Below are positions 56,682-64,000 of a stretch of DNA of 64,000 nucleotides, in pieces. Source of the DNA: Paeniglutamicibacter quisquiliarum (GTDB lineage Bacteria; Actinomycetota; Actinomycetes; Actinomycetales; Micrococcaceae). The DNA lies in NCBI RefSeq assembly GCF_019084045.1, contig NZ_JAHRED010000003.1:434001-498000 (forward strand), given 5' to 3'. Numbering within the stretch: position 1 is the first letter of the stretch; every line of letters starts with the position of its first letter. Under the pieces are notes generated by a model. The model saw only the letters and a list, made by a program, of their open reading frames with translations. It searched no databases and was not told the origin of the DNA. The translations under genes were made by a program, and so were the position numbers.

Positions 56682-57998
56682 GTGTCCAGTGCATTGCCCA
56701 CGACGCAAGATACCCTTCCCAAGCGCCTGGATGACGTCGAGGTCGCGCGGTTGCGGGCAGACTTCCCCATTCTGGGTCGCAATGTCAACGGTGTCCCGTT
56801 GACGTATTTGGATTCCGGGGCCACCTCGCAAAAGCCCAGCTGCGTGTACGAGGCCGAGCAGCACTTCTACGAGAACTTCAATTCGGCAGTCCACCGCGGT
56901 GCTCACTCCCTGGCCGTAGAGGCCACCGACATCTTCGAGCAGGCCCGTACCGACGTCGCCGGGTTCATTGGCGCCAAGGACAACGAGGTCGTATGGACCT
57001 CAAACGCCACCGAGGCGCTGAACCTCATCACGTACTCCTTCGGCAATGCCAGCGCCGGCCTTGGGGGAGAGGCAGCACGACGCTTCGCGCTCGGCGCGGG
57101 GGACGAAATCGTCGTCACCGAGCTTGAGCACCATGCCAATTTGATCCCATGGCAGGAACTGGCGCTGCGCACCGGCGCGACCCTCAAGTACATTCCCGTC
57201 GACGAATCAGGCGCCCTGCGCATGGATCTTGCCGACTCGATCATCACCGCGGCCACCAAGGTCGTGGCCTTCACGCACGTCTCCAACGTGCTGGGTACGG
57301 TGACCGATGTAGCGGCGCTGGTGGCTCTGGCCCGCAACGTCGGGGCGCTGACGGTCCTTGACGGCTGCCAGTCGGTTCCGCACCTTCCCGTTGACGTCAA
57401 GGCGCTCGACGTCGACTTTATGGCGTTTTCCGGGCACAAGATGCTCGGCCCCACGGGGATCGGCGGACTGTACGGCCGCGCCGCGCTGCTCGACGCGATG
57501 CCGCCCTTCCTCACGGGAGGCTCGATGATCACCTCGGTGACCATGGAGAAGGCCGAATACCTGCCTGCCCCGATGCGCTTCGAGGCCGGCACCCAACGGA
57601 TCTCGCAGGCCCATGCCCTGGCTACCGCCGTTTCCTACCTGCGCGAAGTGGGCATGGACCGCATCGCGGCCTGGGAAGAGCACTTGGGGGATCGCATGCT
57701 CACCGGCCTGGCCGGGATGCCCGGAGTCCGTGTTCTGGGCCCGGACCGGGGTGTCGCGCGTATCGGCACCGCACCGTTCGTGGTCGAAGGCGTGCACCCG
57801 CACGACGTGGGACAGTTCCTGGATTCGCGCGGCATTGCGGTGCGCGTGGGCCACCACTGCGCCCAGCCGCTGCACCGGGCATTGGGCGTTGTCTCCAGCA
57901 CCCGGGCAAGCAGCTACCTATACAACACCACCAGCGACGTCGACACCCTGCTCAATGCGGTGTCGGATGTGCGCGGATACTTTGGAGTCGGCAAGTGA
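56682..57998 (+). CDS. sufS: Cysteine desulfurase, SufS type
   Basis: SufS takes sulfur from cysteine for iron-sulfur cluster assembly. The 438-residue PLP enzyme has YLDSGATSQKP, FNSAVHRGAHSLA, the PLP lysine 253 in SGHKMLGPTGIG and the persulfide Cys393 in RVGHHCAQPLHRAL. GTG 56682 is chosen because GGAGGT stands 8 nt before it; an in-frame ATG at 56655 is an alternative. It overlaps sufU by GTGA. No sufBCD genes are in the window. Confidence 0.95.
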   Translation: MSSALPTTQDTLPKRLDDVEVARLRADFPILGRNVNGVPLTYLDSGATSQKPSCVYEAEQHFYENFNSAVHRGAHSLAVEATDIFEQARTDVAGFIGAKDNEVVWTSNATEALNLITYSFGNASAGLGGEAARRFALGAGDEIVVTELEHHANLIPWQELALRTGATLKYIPVDESGALRMDLADSIITAATKVVAFTHVSNVLGTVTDVAALVALARNVGALTVLDGCQSVPHLPVDVKALDVDFMAFSGHKMLGPTGIGGLYGRAALLDAMPPFLTGGSMITSVTMEKAEYLPAPMRFEAGTQRISQAHALATAVSYLREVGMDRIAAWEEHLGDRMLTGLAGMPGVRVLGPDRGVARIGTAPFVVEGVHPHDVGQFLDSRGIAVRVGHHCAQPLHRALGVVSSTRASSYLYNTTSDVDTLLNAVSDVRGYFGVGK

Positions 57999-58444
57999 AC
58001 GATCTGGACCAGCTGTACCAACAAATCATTCTGGACCATGCCAAGGCCAGGCACGGCGCCGGGCTGCTCGAGGCGCCGGACGGCGTGGCTCACGGCGAAT
58101 CGATGCAGCACAACCCCGTGTGCGGGGACCACATCCAGCTGCGCGTCCAGGTCGAAGGCAGCGTCGTGAAGAACGTTTCCTGGGAAGGCGACGGCTGCTC
58201 GATCTCCATGGCCTCCGCGTCGGTCCTCAGTGAACTGGCCACCGGTATCGAACGCGAGGAGTTCATGGCCATCCTCGACGAATTCCGCGAACTGATGCGC
58301 TCGCGCGGCGCCCGGGCCGGGGACGAGGAAATCCTGGGCGACGGAGCGGCCTTTGCCGGGGTGTCCAAGTTCCCCGCGCGCGTCAAGTGCGCGATGCTCT
58401 CCTGGGTGGCCGCCGAGGCCGCCCTGCTGGCCGCCAACGAATAG
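57995..58444 (+). CDS. sufU: Iron-sulfur cluster assembly / sulfur-transfer protein SufU
   Basis: The 149-residue protein is of the SufU branch of IscU-like proteins. It has the zinc/sulfur ligands Cys43 (NPVCGD), Asp45, Cys68 (GDGCSIS) and Cys132 (RVKCAML), plus the insertion typical of SufU between the second and third Cys. It accepts persulfide from SufS, with which it is translationally coupled by a 4-bp overlap (GTG start). Confidence 0.95.
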   Translation: MNDLDQLYQQIILDHAKARHGAGLLEAPDGVAHGESMQHNPVCGDHIQLRVQVEGSVVKNVSWEGDGCSISMASASVLSELATGIEREEFMAILDEFRELMRSRGARAGDEEILGDGAAFAGVSKFPARVKCAMLSWVAAEAALLAANE

Positions 58445-58465
58445 CGGAACGCACCCATAAACAAC

Positions 58466-58515
58466 AGAGCCGGATTGGCTTGCCCGGGATTTCCCGGCCA
58501 AGCCAATCCGGCTCT
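58466..58515. terminator. Bidirectional terminator between sufU and nhaA
   Basis: Perfect 17-bp arms AGAGCCGGATTGGCTTG and CAAGCCAATCCGGCTCT with an inner CCGGG/CCCGG helix. Confidence 0.9.
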
Positions 58516-58535
58516 TCTGGTGTGCGGCGTCCCCG

Positions 58536-59888
58536 CTAGCCGTTGTTTTCGGGCTGCTGGAAGATGTCGGGGACGCCGTCGCGGTCCTCGTCCCTGGCCG
58601 CCCGCTCGTTCACGAGGCGGTAGCGGCGGTCGCGCGGCCGCAGCCAAATCGTGCCGAGGATGGCGGCCACCACGGAGGCGGTCAGGATCGCGACCTTCGC
58701 GTGGTCGTAGTGCGGTGAGGCCAGGCCGAAGGAGAGCTCGGAGACCAACAGGGACACGGTGAATCCGATGCCCGCCAGGAACGTCACGCCCAACAGGTCG
58801 CCCCACTTGGTGTCAGGATCCAGGTTCGCCTTGGACGAGCGGGTCACCAGCCAGGTGGCGCCCAGGATGCCGATGGGCTTGCCGAAGACCAGGCCGAAGA
58901 CGATGCCCCAGAGCACCGGGTCGCCCAGGGCCGAGGCGAAGCCCTCGGCGCCGCCGACGGCAACGCCGGCGGAGAAGAAGGCGAAGACCGGGACGCAGAA
59001 GCCGCTGGAGAGCGGGCGGAAGCGGTGCTCCAGCTGCTCGGCCAGGCCCGGCCTGTCGATCTCGTCCGTGTTCTTGCGCAGCACCGGGACGCAGAAACCC
59101 AGCACAACGCCGGCAATGGTCGAGTGGATGCCCGATCCGAAGACCAGTGCCCAGGCCGCGATGCCCAGCGGCAACAGGATGACCCAGGGCGCCCAGAGGC
59201 GCGCGGCGAAGAACTTCGGCCACTTGTGGGTCACGAACGCATAGAGCGCAATGGGGGCCAGCGCCATCAGCAGGTATGGCGGGTTCAGATCCTCGGTGAA
59301 GACGAAGGCGATGATCACGATGGCAATCAGGTCATCGACGACCGCGAGGGTCAACAGGAAGATGCGCAGCGGGGAGGGCAGGTTCGAGCCGATGACGGCC
59401 AGCACCGCAACGGCGAAGGCGATGTCGGTGGCGGTGGGGATGGCCCAGCCGCGCAGGGTTTCCCCGCCGGTGGAGGCGTTCAGGGCGACGAAGATCAGCG
59501 CGGGGACCAACACGCCGCCAAAGGCGGCGGTCACCGGGACGATGGCGCGTTTCATGTCGCGCAGGTCCCCGGCCACGAATTCCTTTTTCAGCTCCAGGCC
59601 GACCAGGAAGAAGAACACGGCCAGCAGCCCGTCGGCGGCCCAGTGGCCCAGTGACAGGTTCAGGTCGATGCCGAACACCTCGAAGCCGAGGTGGAAATCG
59701 CGAAGGGCGAAGTAGCTGTCGGCGGCGGGGGAGTTGGCCCAGATCAGCGCGATGACGGCGCCCACGATCAGGACGAGGCCGCCAACGGTTTCCTTGCGCA
59801 GGATCTCCCCGATGCGCAGGTATTCGGTGTAGCTGCCCGGGCCGAAAACCGTCTTGGGTTTCGGCGTGGGTGTGGGGGCTTGGTTCAT
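58536..59888 (-). CDS. nhaA: Na+/H+ antiporter NhaA
   Basis: The 450-residue protein has about twelve membrane helices and the family motifs: [15 protein letters not shown], the ion-binding Asp pair 185-186 in [22 protein letters not shown] and [16 protein letters not shown]. It exchanges sodium for protons for pH and salt homeostasis. A hydrophilic C-terminal tail of about 40 residues follows the last helix. The start is ATG 59888 with GAAGAAA upstream. Confidence 0.95.
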   Translation of the reverse strand: MNQAPTPTPKPKTVFGPGSYTEYLRIGEILRKETVGGLVLIVGAVIALIWANSPAADSYFALRDFHLGFEVFGIDLNLSLGHWAADGLLAVFFFLVGLELKKEFVAGDLRDMKRAIVPVTAAFGGVLVPALIFVALNASTGGETLRGWAIPTATDIAFAVAVLAVIGSNLPSPLRIFLLTLAVVDDLIAIVIIAFVFTEDLNPPYLLMALAPIALYAFVTHKWPKFFAARLWAPWVILLPLGIAAWALVFGSGIHSTIAGVVLGFCVPVLRKNTDEIDRPGLAEQLEHRFRPLSSGFCVPVFAFFSAGVAVGGAEGFASALGDPVLWGIVFGLVFGKPIGILGATWLVTRSSKANLDPDTKWGDLLGVTFLAGIGFTVSLLVSELSFGLASPHYDHAKVAILTASVVAAILGTIWLRPRDRRYRLVNERAARDEDRDGVPDIFQQPENNG

Positions 59889-60070
59889 GGTATTTCTTCA
59901 ATTCTTTCGGGGACGCTGAAGTTATCGCCGACCAGACTTCCCGGCACACCAGAGACCACACTATCGCCTAAACGTGTCCCGGTGCACATCCGGAAGCCAC
60001 ATGAAGCCGGTGGCCGCCGCGTCTTGACCGACCCGGCAGTGCGCCTGCGGCGGCCCGCCTTAAAGGCGAA

Positions 60071-60115
60071 GGACCGGCACGAGGTCCGCCCTCCGGGGCA
60101 TGCACGTGCCGGCCC
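60071..60115 (-). terminator. Terminator-like hairpin after the DUF2505 gene
   Basis: On the minus strand GGGCCGGCACG pairs with CGTGCCGGTCC and is followed by TTCGCCTTT. It lies 53 bp after the stop, in the 279-bp gap before nhaA, where I see no gene. Confidence 0.5.
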
Positions 60116-60167
60116 TTTGGCCAGGGACTGGCGCCCGCCGCAACCACGGCGGGCCAAGCGTCGGTAT

Positions 60168-60665
60168 TTAACCGCGTTCGATCCAGGCAGAGACCTTGGC
60201 AGCCTGCAGCGAGAGCGCCTTGGAGATGAATGGCTCGGCGGCCGATGCGATCTTTCCGCCCACAAACGGGATGGAGGAGGACACGGTGGCCTCCACGCCC
60301 AGGGCCGAGCCGGCGTCGGTGGCGCGCAGCGACTCGGTGCCGGACACCGAAACCGGCAGCGAACCGACGGTGACCTTCAAGGTGGCCTCGCGGGAGCCGT
60401 CGGCGGCCGGGGACGACCAGGACTCGACCTGGGTGACTTCCACGGACTGGCCAACGAACTTGCGGGCGATTTCCGGGGCGCGGTCGGTGGGCAGGGTGCG
60501 CACGGTGGTCAGCGTGAAGGCCGCGGCGGTGTCGCCGGCAACCTCGAAGCTCTTGAGCTCTCCTCCGACCAGGCCGGTGAGGTGCTCGGCGAAGTCGCGA
60601 TCGGCAAGCGTGGCGATGACGGTGTCGGGGGCGTGCGTCAGGTCTGTGGTGGCGTTAAGTGCCAT
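60168..60665 (-). CDS. DUF2505 domain protein
   Basis: The 165-residue protein begins MALNATTDLTHAPDTVIATL and has alternating beta-strand patterns and a final amphipathic helix (SLQAAKVSAWIERG). This matches, from memory, the actinobacterial DUF2505 family, thought to have a START/SRPBCC-like lipid- or ligand-binding fold. Function is unknown. ATG 60665 has GGAGTCC about 8 nt upstream. It is divergent from mfd, and the very long open frame running on through mfd on this strand is not coding. Confidence 0.82.
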   Translation of the reverse strand: MALNATTDLTHAPDTVIATLADRDFAEHLTGLVGGELKSFEVAGDTAAAFTLTTVRTLPTDRAPEIARKFVGQSVEVTQVESWSSPAADGSREATLKVTVGSLPVSVSGTESLRATDAGSALGVEATVSSSIPFVGGKIASAAEPFISKALSLQAAKVSAWIERG

Positions 60666-60710
60666 GGGGCAGGACTCCGTAAAGTAGATCGGCCGGGATA
60701 CAACCCCACC

Positions 60711-60743
60711 AGCGTACCGGGCATGCGCGCGCGCGGCGGTACG
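60711..60743. promoter_or_regulatory. Symmetrical divergent promoters of the DUF2505 gene and mfd
   Basis: Perfect 9-bp arms AGCGTACCG (60711-60719) and CGGTACGCT (60735-60743) place a TACGCT -10 box on each strand, pointing outwards. Leaders would be about 40 nt for the DUF2505 gene and about 78 nt for mfd. Confidence 0.5.
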
Positions 60744-60827
60744 CTTGAAAGGCGCACCCCGGGATCCGGCATGGATCTCGGGTAATTGTGTTGTGCGCGT
60801 ACCAGTCTTCGGAAAGGACCCCACCCG

Positions 60828-63800
60828 ATGGCGCTTCACGGCCTGCGCACTGCATTGCGAACCGACACCTCCTTTTCCCGCGTCAGATCCAATGCCGCAA
60901 CCGGGTACGCCGCCCGCGCCAACGAACTGGAGATCGCCGCCCCGGCCGGAATGCGCGCAGTCATCACCGCCGAAACCGTCGAGGCGCTGCGCTCCAAGGT
61001 CGCCGACGGGCTGGTGCTGGCGGTGACCGCCACCGGCCGCGAGACCGAGGAACTTCTCGCAGCCCTGCACAGCTACCTCCCCGAGGACGCCGTGGCGGAA
61101 TTTCCATCCTGGGAAACGCTGCCCCACGAGCGCCTTTCCCCGCGCTCGGACACCGTGGGCAGGCGCCTGGACGTGCTGCGCCGGCTGGAGACCAAGGACC
61201 CGACGCTGCAGGTCATCGTGGCGCCGATCCGCGCCGTCATCCAGCCCCTGGTCGCCGGCCTGGGCAAGCTGGAGCCGGTTAACCTGCAGGTGGGCGACGA
61301 ATACGAGTTCTCCGCCGTGGTCAGGGCGCTGGCCGATGCCGCCTATGCGCGCGTTGACATGGTCACCCACCGCGGCGAGTTCGCGGTGCGCGGCGGCATC
61401 CTGGATGTCTTCCCTCCCACCCTGAACCACCCGGTGCGCATCGACTTCTTCGGCGACGAGATCGAGGCCATGCGCTTCTTCTCCATCGCCGACCAGCGTT
61501 CCCTGGAGCACGAGGCGCCCACCCGGATCCAGGCACCGCCCTGCCGCGAACTGCTGATCACCCCGTCGGTGATGTCGCGGGCGGCAAAGCTGCAGTCGGA
61601 GATGCCCGCGGCGAGGGACATGCTCGCCAAGATCGCCGGCGGCCTGGCGGTGGAGGGCATGGAGTCCCTGGCCCCGCTGCTGGTCGACGCCATGGTGCCG
61701 CTGCTCTCGGCGCTGCCGGCCGAATCCATCGCACTGGTCATGGAACCGGAACGGGTCCGCGCCCGGGCCCATGACCTGGAAGCGACCAACGCCGAGTTTC
61801 TGGCCGCCGCCTGGGCAACCGCCTCCGACGGCGGGGCCGCACCCCTTGACCTGTCCCAGGCGCAGGCGCAGGCCGCCGCGGCCGAGCTGGAGGCCGGGAA
61901 CTTCACCTCCCTGGCCACCACCCGCAACGACGCGCAGGCCGCCAAAGTCTCCTGGTGGTCGGTGACCTCGCTGGGCACCGACGCCGAACTGTTGCCCGAG
62001 GCCGACTCGATCCGCATCAATGCCCGCGAGCCGCGCGGCTACCAGGGGGATGTGGCCGAGATGCTCGGGTTCATTTCCGGGCGCATCAAGGACGACTGGT
62101 CGATCGTGGTGGCAACCGACGGCCCCGGACCCGCCCAGCGCCTGGCCGAGCTCTTCCACGACGCCGACATCCCCACCCACCGCATCAATTCGCTCGACGA
62201 GGCACCGACCCCCGGGCTGATCGAGATCACCACCGCGCAGGCCGGGCGCGGCTTTGCGCTCGATTCGCTGAAACTCGGCTTCCTCACCGAGGCGGACCTC
62301 CTGGGCCGATCCAGCGCCTACGCCCCGAGCGGGGCCAAGCGGCTTGCCGCCAAGCGGCGCAATGCCGTTGACCCGATGACCCTCACCGAGGGCGACTTCG
62401 TCGTGCACGAGCAACATGGCATCGCCAGGTTCGTGGAGCTGATCGCCCGCAAGGTCGCCGGCGGGGCCGACGCCAAGCGCGAGTACCTGGTCCTGGAGTA
62501 CGCGCCGGCCAAGCGCGGGGCGCCGGGTGACAAGCTCTTCGTGCCCACCGACCAGCTGGACCAGGTCACCCGCTATGTCGGCGGCGAGGCCCCGACGCTG
62601 TCCAAGATGGGCGGCTCGGACTGGGCCGGCACCAAGTCCCGGGCGCGCAAGGCCGTCAAGGAGATCGCCGGGGACCTGATCCGGCTCTACTCCGCCCGCA
62701 TGGCCTCGCGCGGGCACGCCTTCGCAACCGACACCCCCTGGCAGTCGGAGCTGGAGGAGGCCTTCGCCTACGTGGAGACCCCGGACCAGCTGACCACCAT
62801 CAACGAGGTCAAGGCCGACATGGAGCGCGAGATCCCGATGGACCGGCTGGTCTCCGGGGACGTGGGCTTCGGCAAGACGGAAATCGCGGTGCGCGCCGCG
62901 TTCAAGGCCGTGCAGGACTCCAAGCAGGTCGCGGTGCTGGTGCCCACCACGCTGCTGGCCTCCCAGCACCAGCAGACCTTCACCGAGCGCTACTCCGGCT
63001 TCCCGGTGCGGGTGAAGACGCTCTCGCGCTTCCAGAGCGCCAAGGAGTCCAAGGACATCATCGAGGGGCTGAAGAACGGCACCGTCGACGTGGTCATCGG
63101 CACCCACCGGCTGCTCTCGGACACCGTGCAATTCCGTGATCTCGGACTGGTGATTGTCGACGAGGAGCAGCGCTTCGGCGTCGAGCACAAGGAACAGCTC
63201 AAGAAGATGCGCACCAACGTGGACGTGCTGTCCATGTCCGCGACCCCGATCCCGCGCACCCTGGAGATGAGCCTGACCGGCATCCGCGAGACCTCCACGC
63301 TGGCCACCCCGCCGGAGGAGCGCCACCCGGTGCTCACCTACGTGGGCCCGCGCACCGACAAGCAGATCTCCGCGGCCATCCGCCGCGAGCTGATGCGCGA
63401 CGGGCAGGTCTTCTTCGTGCACAACCGCGTCTCCTCCATCGACAAGATCGCCTCCGAGCTGCGCGAGCTGGTGCCCGAGGCCCGGGTCGAGGTGGCACAC
63501 GGCAAGATGAGCGAATCCCGGCTGGAGAAGATCATCCAGGACTTCTGGGAGAAGAAGTTCGACGTGCTGGTCTCCACCACCATCATCGAGACGGGCCTCG
63601 ACATCTCCAATGCCAACACGCTGATCGTGGACCGGGCCGACAACTACGGCCTGTCCCAGCTGCACCAGCTGCGCGGGCGCGTGGGCCGCGGACGCGAGCG
63701 CGCCTACGCCTACTTCCTGTGGAACGCCGAAAAGCCGCTGGGCGAGGTCGCCCTCGAGCGGCTCAAGGCCGTGGCCGCGCACAACGAGCTCGGCTCGGGC

Positions 63801-64000
63801 TACCAGCTGGCGATGAAGGACCTGGAGATCCGCGGGGCCGGCAACCTGCTCGGCGGGGAACAGTCCGGGCACATCGCCGGGGTCGGCTTCGACCTTTACC
63901 TGCGCCTGGTCGGCGAGGCGGTGGCGGACTTCAAGGGCGAGGCCGACGAGAAGACCGCGGAGATGAAGATCGAGCTGCCGGTCAACGCGCACCTGCCGCA
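60828..64000 (+). CDS. mfd: Transcription-repair coupling factor (truncated by the window edge)
   Basis: At least 1057 codons are visible and no stop is reached. Mfd removes RNA polymerase stalled at DNA damage and recruits UvrA. The N-terminal UvrB-like part is followed by the RNA-polymerase-interacting domain (LTEGDFVVHEQHGIARFVEL). The RecG-like motor has Walker A SGDVGFGKTE (about 677-686), DEEQRFGVEHKEQL (from about 778), SATPIPRTLEMSLTGIR, the TTIIETGLDISNANTLIVDR motif and QLRGRVGRGRERAYAY. ATG 60828 follows AAAGGA at about 10 nt. Only the last C-terminal domain is missing. It is divergent from the DUF2505 gene. Confidence 0.96.
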   Translation, partial: MALHGLRTALRTDTSFSRVRSNAATGYAARANELEIAAPAGMRAVITAETVEALRSKVADGLVLAVTATGRETEELLAALHSYLPEDAVAEFPSWETLPHERLSPRSDTVGRRLDVLRRLETKDPTLQVIVAPIRAVIQPLVAGLGKLEPVNLQVGDEYEFSAVVRALADAAYARVDMVTHRGEFAVRGGILDVFPPTLNHPVRIDFFGDEIEAMRFFSIADQRSLEHEAPTRIQAPPCRELLITPSVMSRAAKLQSEMPAARDMLAKIAGGLAVEGMESLAPLLVDAMVPLLSALPAESIALVMEPERVRARAHDLEATNAEFLAAAWATASDGGAAPLDLSQAQAQAAAAELEAGNFTSLATTRNDAQAAKVSWWSVTSLGTDAELLPEADSIRINAREPRGYQGDVAEMLGFISGRIKDDWSIVVATDGPGPAQRLAELFHDADIPTHRINSLDEAPTPGLIEITTAQAGRGFALDSLKLGFLTEADLLGRSSAYAPSGAKRLAAKRRNAVDPMTLTEGDFVVHEQHGIARFVELIARKVAGGADAKREYLVLEYAPAKRGAPGDKLFVPTDQLDQVTRYVGGEAPTLSKMGGSDWAGTKSRARKAVKEIAGDLIRLYSARMASRGHAFATDTPWQSELEEAFAYVETPDQLTTINEVKADMEREIPMDRLVSGDVGFGKTEIAVRAAFKAVQDSKQVAVLVPTTLLASQHQQTFTERYSGFPVRVKTLSRFQSAKESKDIIEGLKNGTVDVVIGTHRLLSDTVQFRDLGLVIVDEEQRFGVEHKEQLKKMRTNVDVLSMSATPIPRTLEMSLTGIRETSTLATPPEERHPVLTYVGPRTDKQISAAIRRELMRDGQVFFVHNRVSSIDKIASELRELVPEARVEVAHGKMSESRLEKIIQDFWEKKFDVLVSTTIIETGLDISNANTLIVDRADNYGLSQLHQLRGRVGRGRERAYAYFLWNAEKPLGEVALERLKAVAAHNELGSGYQLAMKDLEIRGAGNLLGGEQSGHIAGVGFDLYLRLVGEAVADFKGEADEKTAEMKIELPVNAHLP

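Noticed and set aside
60168-63992. A 1274-codon open frame on the minus strand opposite mfd
   Set aside because: Only its last 166 codons (DUF2505) look like a protein. The rest is the antisense of mfd, whose plus-strand product has complete helicase motifs.

Overview
The window comes from a high-GC Gram-positive bacterium. The gene neighbourhoods (rpf-ksgA-ispE-ABC-F, glmU-prs-rplY-pth-mfd, moxR-DUF58-transglutaminase, sufS-sufU) and the many apparently leaderless starts, with a TANNNT box 6-7 nt before ATG or GTG, point to an actinomycete. Arthrobacter or Paeniglutamicibacter-type Micrococcaceae is my best guess. This is inferred from gene content, not from a database match.

Layout. 1-6.4 kb: tail of a membrane protein, acyl-CoA synthetase (-), protein O-mannosyltransferase (-), rsmI (+), succinate-semialdehyde dehydrogenase (+). 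6.5-9.9 kb: dTDP-L-rhamnose synthesis, rmlA (-) divergent from rmlB and a fused rmlC-rmlD (+). 9.8-14.7 kb: transglutaminase-like membrane protein, DUF58 protein and MoxR ATPase (-). 14.9-21.1 kb: tatD, resuscitation-promoting factor, ksgA, ispE, ABC-F ATPase (+), then a VanZ-like protein (-). 22.3-27.6 kb: two overlapping large LuxR-family regulators; the first has a degenerate ATP site and the second an intact one.

28.2-51.3 kb is a large exopolysaccharide (EPS) locus. A 17-kb, mostly overlapping (+) array runs: priming sugar-phosphate transferase, nucleotide-sugar oxidoreductase, epimerase, two DegT-type aminotransferases around a PglD/NeuD-type acyltransferase, glycosyltransferase, Wzx-like flippase, two glycosyltransferases, a lipoprotein, a rhamnosyltransferase-like protein, and a Wzy-like polymerase between two Wzz-like proteins. 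A convergent (-) pair encodes a three-domain glycosyltransferase fusion and a WbpD-like acetyltransferase. A secreted multidomain protein (+) follows. Base composition falls visibly towards AT in the middle (about 36-45 kb), consistent with an acquired cassette. The rhamnose genes could supply its precursor, and the LuxR pair is a plausible activator: a perfect inverted repeat sits where an activator would bind in front of the first EPS gene.

51.3-64 kb returns to housekeeping functions: TetR regulator (-), tRNA-Gln, glmU, prs, rplY behind a long structured leader, pth, a candidate small RNA with its own promoter and terminator, sufS-sufU, nhaA (-), a DUF2505 protein (-), and mfd, which runs off the right edge. 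No rRNA, CRISPR array or insertion sequence was seen.
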